This document shows positions 49,818 through 60,583 of a DNA stretch of 64,000 bases, one piece after another. How positions within the stretch are numbered: the first letter of the stretch is position 1; every line of letters begins with the position of its first letter. Both the position numbers and the translations under genes were made by a program. The stretch comes from Progne subis subis (Eukaryota; Chordata; Aves; Passeriformes; Hirundinidae). The stretch lies in the NCBI GenBank assembly GCA_022316685.1, contig JAKJHU010000306.1:124001-188000 (forward strand). Reading direction: 5' to 3'. Below the pieces are notes generated by a model, which was not told the origin of the DNA, did not search any database, and saw only the letters and a list, made by a program, of their open reading frames with translations.

Positions 49818-50239
49818 AATGTCCTAGCTGCTGATGCCTGAGAAAACAACCCCCAATGTATGATTCATCCCACACAGGTAACTCTCCCTAAAGTAGCAAG
49901 TGTCTGTAGCCCCATTGGCACAAGCCTGCTACAGTCCACCTTGAGACCTCTTATCAGAGGGCTGCGAGAGTGGGCCGCGCTCTTTCTGCTTCTCTCTTGT
50001 CTCTGTGTGCTCTCCTCCTTTGCTCTTCTCTTTTGCATCTTGCTCTTGGAATTTATCACTCACTGCCCCCATCTACCAAGGCCATGCTGCAGCAGCGCCT
50101 GGCAGCTCTGGGAAAAGCCTCACTCTGTACACAATAAACCTCTCCTGCTACAACCCAACTTCAGAGATCTCTCATCCAGACCCATACACATCGTCCTGGA
50201 GTCCTTGGCAGCTAGGAGGAAGACAGGCTTTTTTCGACA
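49712..50239 (+). repeat. 3' LTR of ERV-C
   Basis: TGTTGGGAAGG ... CGACA; AATAAA at 50,133-50,138. Codes for the env tail in its first 106 bases. Confidence 0.9.
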
Positions 50240-51002
50240 CTGCACGGCCCCGGCGTCTCCACTCCCGCGCTGCTGCCACTCCCACTACACATGTGCCATG
50301 TGCCCCCCCTTTCCCGGCTGTGCCCAAAGAGACAGCGGTCGACCAAGAGAGGGGAACCCGTGACCCCTGCTGCTGACCACCTTCCCCCGACAATGTTCCA
50401 CTGCCGGACGAATTAGAGGAGGACCTCGATGATGGAGCAGAACCCCCAGCAGAACCCATGATTGATTTAAAAGAACTGACTGATCAAATTCAGGCAGTGA
50501 TGCAGCACCTGAAGGAGCAAGTGCAAGCAGCAACCAAGCTGCTGCTGGAAAAAGCCCAAGAACTATCTACAATAAATTCAAAAATCAGGAGGAGCCAACA
50601 TCTTTCAGCTCCCAGTTAACTCCGATGAAACAATTGCTAGAACAAACTGCACAAAGCAGTCCCCAGGCAACGCATTCGCCCTTCCTCCGCCATGACTTGA
50701 TGGTCTGGAATTATACGTAATGTTATACTAGAAAGACAGTGGGAACCCACAGGACACGTGGCATGTCTTGTAGCATGTCCTGTCGTGTTCAGAGATGGCA
50801 ATCCTGTGTATGAGCAGCATGAATGGAAAATTTTGCAACAAGCAAAAAAAAAAAAAAAAAAACCAAAAACAAACAAAAAAAACCCCAAAAACAAAAAAAA
50901 AAAAACAACCACCAAAACAACCAAAAAACAACAACAAAGGAGCACGGCTTGAAATATGAAAATGCTCGAACAATGTTAGATTGGATTCATACTGCAGATA
51001 TC
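50240..51002 (+). pseudogene. gag: ERV-D gag fragment
   Basis: Starts right at the ERV-C 3' LTR, so its 5' part is missing. 50,396-50,620 encodes an acidic, then coiled-coil-like linker (DLKELTDQIQAVMQ). 50,735-50,845 is the capsid N-terminus ([21 protein letters not shown]), then an A-rich tract, then more capsid ([21 protein letters not shown]) to about 51,002. There the gag sequence stops and CEPT1 begins in the same frame. The capsid wording is that of class II avian ERVs. Confidence 0.75.
50845..50938 (+). repeat. A-rich tract within gag
   Basis: Runs of A broken by C and CC. It separates two pieces of capsid that are normally almost adjacent, so it is a simple-repeat expansion or insertion. 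Confidence 0.8.
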
Positions 51003-51004
51003 AA

Positions 51005-51994
51005 TTCTCCAGCCTGGATTGCCCCCAGTCTGATCCTCATCATCAGACTGTTAATAAATATATTTACACTTCTGTTATTAGTATGTTACTGCCCAACAGA
51101 TACAGGGCAGACACCTTCCTGGACATTCATTGCTTGTGCCTGTGGCATTCCAGTCCCTGAATGCTACAAATGGGAAACAAGCAAGAAGGACAAATAGCAG
51201 CACTCCGTTAGGAGAGCTTTTTAATCATGGCTGTGATTCATTGTCCACAGTCTTTGTGGTTTTGGGAACTTGTATTGTTGTGCAGCTGGACACCAACCCT
51301 GACTGGATGTTCTTCTGTTGTTTTGCTGTGACATTCATGTTTTAGTGTGCGCACTGACAGACGTACGTCTCAAGAACGCTGCGCTTCGGCATGATTGATG
51401 TGACTAAAGTACAAATCTTCATAACAATCATGCATTTACTGGCAGTGATTGGAAGACCACCTTTTTAGCAGTCTCTGATTCCAATGCTGAACATTCAGGT
51501 GAAAATACTCCCAGCTCTTTGTACTGTGGCAGGAGCCATATTCTCCTCTACAAACTGGAGTTGGCAAAAATAGATCCACTTCAGCAGGAACAAGTGTCCT
51601 CTCACCTTTTCTCCATATTGGCTCCATGATTGTCTCGGCTGCAATGATCTACAAGAAATCTGCTGTGCAGCTCTTTGAGAGGCACCTCTGCCTCTACATC
51701 CTGACTTTTGGCTTTGTGTCTGCCAAGATCACAAATCAACTGGTGGTTGCCCACATGACCAAGAGTGAAATGCATCTATATGACACAGCATTCATAAGCC
51801 CAGCATTGCTGTTCCCTGACCAAGTGTTTTTAACAGCTTTATTGATGAGTATATTGTCCTCTGGATTGCCCTGATCCTGTCCCTGTCTGACCTGCTCCGA
51901 TACTGTGTCAGCGTGTGCAGCCAGAATTGCTGCCCACCTGCACATCCACGTGTTCTGCATCAAGGGCTGCCCCATGCCCTCGAACCACCACTAG
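51005..51994 (+). pseudogene. CEPT1: CEPT1 retrocopy (choline/ethanolamine phosphotransferase 1), fused to gag
   Basis: The parent enzyme is an ER/nuclear membrane CDP-alcohol phosphotransferase making phosphatidylcholine and phosphatidylethanolamine. This copy is intronless and covers the last four-fifths of the protein: [89 protein letters not shown], and the C-terminus HLHIHVF ... SNHH with stop at 51,992. Choice over CHPT1 rests on the C-terminus and on [11 protein letters not shown]. The catalytic motif D-x2-D-G ... D-x3-D is destroyed: three of four Asp are Asn (51,160; 51,169; 51,233). There are several stops, a loss of about 25 bases near 51,560 and frameshifts. No 3' poly(A). The 5' edge is in frame with ERV-D gag. 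Confidence 0.9.
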
Positions 51995-52108
51995 GGATGG
52001 GAGCTGCCAGAGGGGAATGGAAAAAGAGTTAGGTTTCTACAGGAATGGATGAAAACTTGTAAGAGACAAATGCTAAAAGCAGATGAGAACAAAGTAATTT
52101 ATAGTAAT
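51995..52108 (+). other. Sequence between CEPT1 stop and next LTR
   Basis: 114 bases. The frame stays open past the CEPT1 stop, but I cannot say whether this is CEPT1 3' UTR or retroviral. Confidence 0.4.
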
Positions 52109-52620
52109 TGTGATCGGGACATGCAAAGCAACCACACGGAGACGAGAGATTTTGCAGAGACGTTCCTCTGAGAGAGCCCAAGGCTGAGCCAAGGCCAAGA
52201 GCACCTCTGCCTGTTTATTTCTTACTTTTTATACATTTGTGGTTCTGGCTGTGGATTGGCTTCTGGAGTTATCACCTCCCAGCCAAATGGCCAGACCAAC
52301 GGTCAGTTACAATTGTTTTCGGGTCAGAAATATGCAAACGAGGGACAGAGAATGAAAAACAAAGGATTTGTTTATGTTACATGTGTGAGAAAAGGCAAAA
52401 ACTGCTCCTAATATTGTACAGTAGCTAAAAAGTCTGACTCCATCTTATGAACAATCAAAAGGCTTTAAAAAACTCAGAAAAACCAGGGTGACAGATAATC
52501 AATGTTGTATAACTTCTCTTCTTTGTTATCAGTAACACTCCTTAACTAGTCTTCTGCCTGAGAGAGTGAGTTCCGAGTTCACCCTAGTCAACTTTCCATG
52601 TAGTCAACTCTGTTGGTTCC
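52109..52620 (-). mobile_element. LTR, minus strand (upper boundary uncertain)
   Basis: The minus strand ends CCCGATCACA at 52,109. GTATAAAAAG (about 52,228-52,237) and AATAAAC (about 52,214-52,220) are close together, then a U5 of about 100 bases. The TG start is not located with certainty. Confidence 0.55.
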
Positions 52621-52816
52621 CAGCCTGGGAAAGCATGCAGGAAACAAATGCTCGGTCCTTGTAATTACCTTGATGAGTTGTCGCAGTGCCCTTTGCACTC
52701 GGTTGGCGCAGCCCACAGGCTAGCTCAGCCCGCACTGCGGCTAACGCGTGGCGAGGTTGGGGTGGCAGGCTGGGCAAGCCACCTCCTCCCTGTGGGGTCT
52801 TGATTCCCCACACCAG

Positions 52817-53395
52817 TGATAGGGCTTTGATGAAGACATGACCACGGTGGCAGATAAACAGTCGGCACTCTCTGACAGGGTAACAGGATGGTTTATTGGA
52901 GGGGAGTCTGACAAGGAGCTCCGCCTCAGTCAGCCACCGCCCAGAGAGAGCCCCGAGCAGGGCTGTGCAACAACTTTTAAATGGGGGTGGAACTGGGGGT
53001 GGCGACAACGGGTCAGCCAATGAGGGAATAAGGGGGTGTAACAGAGGGTGTCAACCTTTGAACAGGGATCCAATCGCAAGAAGGAGGTGGGCATTTCCCA
53101 GGCGTCCACCAATTACTCGACGCCCTCCCTGGATCTTTCCAGAAACCAGGGAAAGGCCCCGAAGTGACAGACAGGGCGCCCAAGAGGAGAGGGAGAGGAT
53201 TGACAGGGACAGGTGAGGGAGAGGGATGATTGACAAGAAATGAACTCTTATATAACAACTCATCGGGGGAGGAACTATTACAAAGGACAGGGGGGTACAA
53301 TGGAACATACCATTATGAAATCTCATATAAAATTTACAGAAAAACTTTATATAACAAGTAAAACATAACAAATCAACCTTTTGCACCACCACAAT
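52817..53395 (-). mobile_element. Second LTR, minus strand
   Basis: Minus strand: TTATATAAGAG (about 53,250), CATTTAAAAG (about 52,975), CCAATAAACC (52,893-52,899), ending near CCCTATCA at 52,817. Promoter and polyadenylation layout is that of an LTR; the 53,395 boundary is provisional. 52,621-52,816 may be leader. Confidence 0.5.
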
Positions 53396-53947
53396 TAGTA
53401 ATTTCTCTCTATATAGTGAATGGATCCCCACCAACTGGAGTTTCTTATGTAGTTTAATTACATCTGCAGTCTGACTTGCTTTTAATTTTAAAATTTCATC
53501 ATCTCTTAGTGAAATAATTGTTTAGTGTCCACTTGGAATTTATTTACTAAAGACTAAGCTGGTGAAAACCCAAAGATATCTTACTAAGTTGTGTGGCTGC
53601 AGCAGCTGCCAAGTAAGAGCCAAGCTGGGGTGGTTTTCACTCGTGCATTGCTGACAAAGCGTTTTCATGCTGAACAGGGTCACAGTAAGCCTTCTGCACG
53701 CAGTGAACACCACAAGCCCTCTGAAGATAAAAAGCCAGATGGTCAGCTCCAGAGAAGATAAGAGGAACACTTCTGGCCAGAGCAGCTGATCTCAAATTCA
53801 TCCCAGACTGACAGGTCTCCAAGAGCCCTAGAATCTGTCACTCTGAAACCTGCTGGTCAGCGATCAGGGCACCTCTGAGGCGAATTCGACAACAGCTGCG
53901 CCCAAGCCTTTGAGCTGTGCATCTGGACCACAATGGGAACCGAGTAA
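53396..53947. other. Unassigned stretch before the zinc-ribbon ORF
   Basis: Possibly remnants of ERV-D pol; no motif survives that I can name. Confidence 0.35.
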
Positions 53948-54386
53948 ATGGACTTGGCCAGTAAGGAAGGAAAAGAAGGAAGAAGGATCATCAAGTCCTT
54001 GCTGAGACAGCTGGTGATTGAGGCCACTGGTGAACAACACCCTCCTGACCCAGACTGGGTTGTAGCATTCATTATTGGTCACCAAGGCCCCTTGGGATCA
54101 TTGGAACTTTCCCAGGACTTGCATGAGTGGCAAGAAAAAGAGTGTCCTCAGTGTCAGGGAGTAATAGTTATAGAAGTGAGCTGCGGAGTTTGTGGTGCAC
54201 AATTTGGGAGAGAGACACCAAAGCTTTGATGTGAGGGTGGTTTGTGTGACCATTGCTATAGTGGTACCCTTGGTGCTTTTCATCAAGCAGCACAGGTAGT
54301 GTTGGGAATACCTAACCCTGTTCCTTGGAGATTTTGGTGGAGTAGCAAATTGGAGATTTGCGCATACAGTGTGGGCCATTAAAAAA
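53948..54386 (+). pseudogene. Zinc-ribbon-like small ORF upstream of env
   Basis: Unrecognised. The ATG at 53,948 opens 93 codons with a basic N-terminus (KEGKEGRR), a helical middle and two knuckles typical of zinc ribbons: CPQC at residue 66 and CGVC at residue 79. A single TGA (54,227-54,229) follows, after which the same frame continues to 54,386 with more Cys (CEGGLCDHC), as if the domain had four Cys pairs. It sits where betaretroviruses have small regulatory or env-leader reading frames, directly before env. It could be a captured host segment, an accessory gene or chance. ERV-C has nothing comparable at the same place. Confidence 0.4.
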
Positions 54387-54391
54387 GGGAT

Positions 54392-55700
54392 ATGGCAGTT
54401 CCGCATGGTAAAACGCTCTCGTGTGTTGCGTGCCTTCTGCTCATGGTGTCAACAAGTGTTGCAGGATCCCCTCAATTAGCTCATTGTATAGACGTGGGAG
54501 ATCCCAAATTCTGGTCCCAAGCTAGGACAGTGTTAACATCCATGTTTATACCAAGAGCAACAGCCGCCAGAGCAATGACTACATTGAAGCAGATGGCATG
54601 CTGGACAAAATCAGAATTGAATGTGACTAGCCAAATTTTAGATGAGCTATCAGTGGATGTTACCAGTGTTAATCATGCTGCTTTGCAAAACCGTGCTGCG
54701 ACTTGATTTTTACTTTTAGGCACATAACCGTGGGTGTGAAGAGTTTGAAGGAATGTGCTGCATGAACCTGTCTGACCATTCTGGATCAATTCACAAAAAA
54801 AATTGCAATTAATGAAGAACAAATTACATGATCTTAAAAGAAAGTGATGATGCATTTAGAGATTAGTTAAGTAGCCTTGGGATTACGGGATGGTAGAAGT
54901 TTGGTTTTAAGCAAGTGTTTGTTATATTATTACTTGTATTAGTAGGATTATTAGTACTAAGTGGTGTAATGTCGTGGGCTTTCCCCGACATTCAGGTGGT
55001 TTTAGAGTCTTTTTGCCCTCTGCAAAGCTCTGTGCCAACCTGGAAGAAAGAGACGGAGTCTTCAGGTTCTGATTTTCAAGGTTGCATGCTTCGTTTATTG
55101 TTCTCTATCTTACAATTTTCTCAGTGCCCCACGAAAAGATGTTTGCAGCTGCTCGGGCTCCGACTCTGACTCCCGACTCCTCCTGAACTGGGCTGTCATT
55201 ATCTTTTATACTAATTGCTACATATTCTTTATTTATCATTACTTTGCCAATGTCTATTACTCATACTAAACAGGTCATACCTACTCTGACCCTATCTCTT
55301 TGAACTACTTTCTGCCACTGTCACAGCTGAAATGGAGTGAGGGAGAAGAAAGAAGAAGCAGGAAGACAACACCCCAAATCCTCCATCTTGCTCCCATTCA
55401 CCTCAATGCTAGAAACCTAAATTTACTGTTTTTTCACCCTGTGATAAGCTAAACTACTATTTTTCACACTCTTGTGGCCTGTAATTAACCTCTCAGTGTT
55501 GGAAGCCTCTGCCATGGACTGAGATCAAAGCCAGTGTCCATCTGAGCTCTGGGCCTAGGGGTCCCTAGACCCCCCTGTCCAGGTCTCTGACCCTCCAGGG
55601 CAGCCAAAAGAATGCCCTGGACTCCAACAGTGTAATGTCTTGTATTAAGAATATGTTGCATAAGACAATATCTAATGCTTAGCTTGCTCAAAAGAAAAAG
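54392..55700 (+). pseudogene. env: ERV-D env, split by a solo LTR
   Basis: ATG 54,392 with a short hydrophobic signal (VACLLLMVSTSVAG), then directly the transmembrane subunit: the surface subunit is gone. The heptad region ends LQNRAAT, where a stop (54,704-54,706) replaces the usual hydrophobic stretch. In a shifted frame a CX6CC site follows (CEEFEGMCC, about 54,738), closely related to ERV-C. The anchor (VILLLVLVGLLVLSGV, 54,915-54,969) is cut by the solo LTR 54,970-55,629 and resumes at 55,636 in frame with the tail (CIKNMLHKT), ending about 55,663. Related to ERV-C env but older. Confidence 0.85.
54970..55629 (-). mobile_element. Solo LTR with perfect 6-bp target duplication
   Basis: TGTCGTGGG ... 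CTCCAACA, flanked by GTGTAA on both sides (54,964-54,969 and 55,630-55,635). Minus-strand AATAAAC at about 55,085-55,091 sets the orientation. A 6-bp duplication fits class II. It lies within the membrane anchor of ERV-D env; removal of one duplication restores the frame across the site. Confidence 0.92.
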
Positions 55701-55707
55701 CAGGAAT
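55690..55707 (+). other. Polypurine tract of ERV-D
   Basis: AAAAGAAAAAGCAGGAAT directly before the LTR. Confidence 0.65.
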
Positions 55708-56062
55708 TGTAGAAGGATTTCTGGAGACTAGAAACAGAGAGGCCTTGCAGTGTTGGGAAAATGCTGTTTGCCTTAGCACTCCGAGTTCGAAGAGTCTGGG
55801 AACGAGCCGTTGGCCCCTGAACAAAGTTGTAAACAGGTAACTGCAAAGGAATGCTTATGCAGATAACATTAGCCAATAGTATAGCCTCTTAGGGCTCGTA
55901 GGAGACAGCCAATAACAAGTAGCAAAATGCCGTGTGAACAGCTTATGCACAAGAATCATATGTATAAAAGAACCCTGTGTACCCTCAATAAACGAGCATT
56001 CACCATTACTTCTGTGAAGAGCGTGACTGACTCTGGCTGCTCCCCGAGACATCACCTATACA
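55708..56062 (+). repeat. 3' LTR of ERV-D
   Basis: TGTAGAAGG ... CTATACA; TATAAAAG at 55,963-55,970 and AATAAA at 55,987-55,992, giving a very short R. Preceded by a polypurine tract and env tail. No 5' partner in the window. Confidence 0.8.
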
Positions 56063-56091
56063 GGAGTGGTTTGGAATATTCCCAAATCTTC

Positions 56092-56564
56092 AGGAAATTC
56101 AATCTGATAACAGATCCCACTTCACTGCTAGAGTTGTACAGGAGTGGGCAAAAAGTGAAGGAATTAAATGGATTTTTCACACCCCTTATTACCCTCAAGC
56201 TAACAGGATCATATAAAGGACCAATGGTCTCTTGAAACGACTTTTGAAACCACAGGAGGGAAATTGGGATGTCCAGTTATGGGAAGCAGTTAAAGGAGTG
56301 AATGGTAGATGGGGAGTAAACGGGTGTCCCAAAATCCCTGCTTTCTGCCCAACAGCTCCAAGCACGATTCCTTCACTACCGGGACCTGATGATCCTAAGA
56401 ATCCTGCACATTACCCTGGACAACCTGTTCTGGTGGATCTTCCTACTGCAGGGGAAGTACCCCTAGTACTAAAAACCCCTCTGAATAAATATGCATGGGT
56501 AGCCTCTGATGCCCTAGGGAAAGAGCATCGGATAAATCCACCCTGGATAATTCCATCATTCTAA
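56092..56564 (+). pseudogene. pol: ERV-E integrase, C-terminal part
   Basis: Core remnant with the second catalytic Asp (SDNRSHF; normally DNG) and YYPQAN. The catalytic Glu region is damaged by a frame change. From 56,232 the C-terminal domain is open (WDVQLWEAVKG, PGQPVLVDLP, HRINPPWIIPSF). The layout resembles class III (ERVL/foamy-like) integrases rather than ERV-C. It begins immediately after the ERV-D LTR, so the 5' two-thirds of ERV-E are missing. Confidence 0.8.
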
Positions 56565-59369
56565 CCGTTCTCTGCCTCCTAGTGGCAGGATTTTTCTGTT
56601 GTTTACTTTTACAGAAGAACCCCAAGGGACATGAGGATCATCTGAACCATGATAAAACTGGTGATATTTTTCTGCATCCTACCACAATACCATGGCCAGG
56701 ATTCTTTGGAGTGGCCAGTGGTCTGAAGCTATCATCAGGCACACAAATGTTTTAGGATCTTATCCCAAAGATCACCATCCTGAACCAAGCAACTGTAGCG
56801 CAGCATGGCTCTGAGGCAAACCATCTAAATGAGTGGGGATGGGATTGGAAGGAGTGGATCAAAACCCTAAGTGGAACAGTGGGTGAAGTAAATATGATAG
56901 CATGCAGAAAAGTGGAAGGATCTCTCCATGAGAAAGCCTCTTCCATTACAATTGCTGGAAATTTTTTAGAAGCAGGTGGAAAAAACTATTTGTATATCCC
57001 TACAGCAGAACTGTGCCCTACAGAAAAGTGGAATTGTACTAACCAAATTCCCCTTACCCTGTGCTGACATCAAGAGTATGTGGGTAATTACACTTCAGGC
57101 CCCAGAACCGACAATATTGCAATTACAAGGGATTGTAATAATGAATCAACTGATTGCTGGTATAGTTTTGGTTTTGTCAAATCAACTTATGTGACATGCT
57201 ATTGGCTAAATAACTTGACAGATCCGTTGGGTTTTAAAGGTCTAGTTTACAATTTAATATAAACCCTATAACAAAGCCCACACTGAGTACAGTAGTCACC
57301 CCCCAACAGGTGAAAGAGACTGAAAACCCCTTTTTTCAATATGATACTGAATGGCCCTGGTCCCAAGCTTTTCTTCATTTTACCAGCTCCATAGGAAATG
57401 TGGAAGACTTAAACCTCTCAGCTGTTGTTATGCATTAAAATCAGGTATATACTAAGCAGGAATGGGAAAAACAAAAAACTTGGCAGCTTCAAGGGATAGT
57501 GGGAGAAAAAATTAATATAGGGTGTCGAATGATTAATGGAACCACCTATAGGAAGGCAACCTCCATCAGTGTTCTTAAAAACCAAATATATAAGCACAAA
57601 GAGGTCTGCACGCACCCAAGCATGCAGAATGGTTGGCACAATTTCACACTAGCACAAACTCTAGAAGTAGTTTGTCTTTGGGCCAAGAATACTCAAGGGT
57701 TTTCTTTTAAATTTAAAATAAATGTCGTAGCCCAATTTACTACAGCTCATATTACCATCACTCCAACCCAACCACTCGTTAGGCTTAGCCCGAGAATTTC
57801 TGAAATTGGACCATATATAATTAGGAAGACAGGACAACAACAACAAATACTGTTCAGTCCAGCATGGTCTCTTAAGCAAGCCAAATTGCTGATGCAAAAT
57901 AATGTCTCAGAAATTCAGCCAGCTTGTTCACCTTTCTTTCAGACTTCCTTTGAAGGTTGGACAGCCTGGTTGCGAAAGTGGAACTCTTTTAAAAAGCGGA
58001 CACTTAGAGAGATAACTGGAGTTATGGGAACAGGATTGGGAATTCTAAATAGTATTGATTCAGAAGGAATACGGAATAAATTGGCTGCCACAACTAGAGA
58101 CTTGACTAAATTACAACTACCACTACAGTTGTCCTTCTTGGCTTTGGGAACACATCAGTGGTTGTTATCAAACATATTACCAAACTGGGAAAAGGTAAAT
58201 ATGAATGACCATAAATTGGTAATTGACCCGCTCAGTGCTACACAAAACAATGTTTCTTTGGCCCTCAGCTGTATCCAGGCTCAACTGTGGATACAGTCAG
58301 TTGCTGCCTCTATTATAAGAGAAGGTGAAGAAGGAACTTTTCCTACTGAAATTTGGAAAATAATTTGGGACAATGCCACTGACTTTGAAAGAGAATTCCA
58401 ATCCTGGTGGAACTTAGTGAATTTTACTTACAACCCCATTACAAACACAGCCACAGCTTTTGTGTTAACCATATGTAATGCCTCAGGTCATTTGATATTC
58501 CCTATCATTGCATTAGGATTGAATCATGATGGAGCTATTCTCTACCCTTCCGAGCACAGGGAATGGGCCCGTCAGATTGGTGAGAAATGGCAAACTGTTA
58601 ACTTAGAATCCTGTATTGTCCGAGAACAACAAGGGTTTATCTGTGAAAGTAATGCAATTATAGCTCAAGATATTTGTTTGGACATGGAGCAAAATATCTG
58701 TCATTTTGAAATTCATCCTAAAGGGGGTCCTGAAACAGTCCTTATATATATAGGTAATGGTTGTGTATGCTTTAGAACTACTATGATATGATATTTGTCA
58801 AAAATGTAGTAGTAGATACTAAAAATCATTCAAATTTCTGTGCTTGCAATTTTACTAAAATCACAGGATGCGATTTTTCTTATAAAGCTCCAGTTACCTC
58901 TCATTACCTTTTGCAATCAAATTACACACTGATTCACAAACTATTACCTACTCCCACTGGAATGAACCTTACTTTGGTAAAGCAATTGTTGCTTCACCAG
59001 GACTTACTAGAAATTTTGGAAAAGATCAAGAAAGATGGGCAGAAAACCCTGATAACTGTTCATCATAATGTGAAAGAACTACATTGTGTTATAGAAAGGG
59101 TAAGAAAAGATGTCGAGCACAGGAGGTGGGATATTCTTTTTGGGTGGTCACCTACTGCCACAAGTGCCTTGAACAAATTGTGTCATCCCATCATTGTCCT
59201 TTTGATTTTAGTTTTAATTGGTTTTCTTTTATCAGCAATTTTATTCATTATGAACTGGAGAATGATGAAACGGTTAACATGGTTGATGTCCATAATTAAT
59301 GCTCATAACCTGGCAGATATCCTCTCTGCTATGGACATCCCCAAGGCTACTGACACAAAGCAATTATAA
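56565..59369 (+). pseudogene. env: ERV-E env, long, frameshifted
   Basis: Begins with a hydrophobic leader (ILTVLCLLVAGFFCC, about 56,553-56,600). Glycosylation-rich surface part in frames at 56,879-57,262 and from 57,270, with a stop at 57,436. The main frame 57,439-58,791 has a helical fusion-subunit-like region (LREITGVMGTGLGILNS, then long heptads, 57,995-58,330) and many Cys near its end. It closes at a TGA created by an ATGAT duplication near 58,783. The frame resumes at 58,788 to 59,369, with the anchor VLLILVLIGFLLSAILFIM and a tail. No CX6CC is present, unlike ERV-A to D, so this is a different envelope class. At least three breaks. Confidence 0.85.
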
Positions 59370-59848
59370 AATTTGAATGTATGTTTTGAAATTATTTTCT
59401 TTTGTAATCTTGTGAAAAAACCTTTTGATTATTTGTGATTTGTTTTGAAAGAATAATTTTAATTAACACTGATTGTTATTATTGTTTTGATTATTTATCA
59501 TGTTTAATAATTAGATATTTGTTTATTGTTTCTTTTTCCTTTTCTACTTTTCCTTTCCCTTCTTTCTCTCTCTCTCTCTTTCTCTACATGCTGTCTCTGT
59601 TCTTTGGGATATACTACCAAGGTTGATGAGTCCTAAAGACTTTGCAAGGAGACTATGAAGCTCCCTTAAAGACAATTGTGAGTCACGAGGTGGTGTAAGA
59701 GTCAGTCTGAAGTTCCCCTCATTTGCCTCACGATCGTCATAAGGACCCTGAGGACCCCACTGCAGTTCTGGCCTGGTGAATGCTTGCCAATCATCTGCAG
59801 ATGCATTTTCCTGTGTCACCACGCCACGGTACACAGGCTTTGAGCAGT
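59370..59848 (+). other. ERV-E post-env region
   Basis: AT-rich, then a pyrimidine run (59,530-59,590), then unassigned sequence. No ORF of note. Confidence 0.45.
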
Positions 59849-60535
59849 GTAATGGTAGTTCTGTACCTCAAGATTACACCTGCTTTACGCTCCTGGCTTC
59901 AAAACAATAGCCTATGAATTTCCCCACCTCTTGGCCAAGGGAACTTTCTGGGGTAACTTTGGGAGTCCCCCACGGAAAATCCTTCATCTGCTTCGCAACC
60001 ACCGTGACAGATGGAGATCAAAGCCCCCTCCCAAGAACTGAGACTGAGAGCTCTGTACAAAGCCCCTCTCAAGGACTGAGACATGAGACCCCTATAACCC
60101 CAGTGTGGGGGGCTAGGGGCTGACTTAACCAAAGCGAGATATTTGCCTGCAGGTATGGTCGTTGGACCAAGAAGATAATGGCTCTCAATTACTGCTGAGA
60201 ACATGGACTAACTGTTCCCCCTTGGTGGCTTCAGTAGACTTATTTGTATTTCTTGTTCCCCCCAAAATGGAGGACTATAATAAAAACCCCTGAGTAAACC
60301 AGAGATTTTGAGAGAGACTCTCCCCAATGTGAAAAGCACACCCATCAAGTGGAACACCAGGATTTCGTCTCCACCTTTGGTAGCTTTATCCCCTTTTTCC
60401 TCTCTCTCTCTGTCTCTTTCTCTCACTCTTCATCCCTCTGTCACATTTGCTATGGTCAACCAATAAAAAGTGCATTTGTTTTGAATCATACTGAAATCCC
60501 CTCTGTGCTGTGTTTTGCACTCTGAGATCAGTAAA
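59849..60535 (+). repeat. Probable 3' LTR of ERV-E
   Basis: TATA-like ATAATAAAAACC (60,268-60,279), a pyrimidine tract (60,395-60,430) and AATAAA at about 60,463; ends somewhere near 60,535. No 5' copy to confirm the boundaries. Confidence 0.5.
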
Positions 60536-60583
60536 TGAACCATTATGACCCCCGCTTGTATGAGCAGATCGTAATAAGAGGCA

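Larger units (their letters stand above)
40724..50239 (+). mobile_element. ERV-C: nearly full-length class II (beta-like) provirus
   Basis: LTR, PBS, gag, pro (dUTPase plus protease), pol (RT, RNase H, integrase), env, polypurine tract and LTR are all in order. Class II assignment rests on the tRNA-Lys-like PBS, separate gag/pro/pol frames joined by two -1 shifts, dUTPase in pro, and the RT sequence. The two LTRs differ at roughly 7% of positions in the first 245 bases by eye, so the insertion is neither new nor ancient. Breaks: stops and frame changes in gag, a changed protease active site, one stop and one frameshift in pol. Env is open. The flanks do not match: the left is the right arm of the inverted duplication, the right is gag of ERV-D, so recombination probably moved one end. 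Confidence 0.95.

Noticed and set aside
50240..50245. CTGCAC after the ERV-C 3' LTR, also expected next to the left flank from the paralogous arm
   Set aside because: Six bases match, then the flanks diverge completely; it does not amount to a target duplication.
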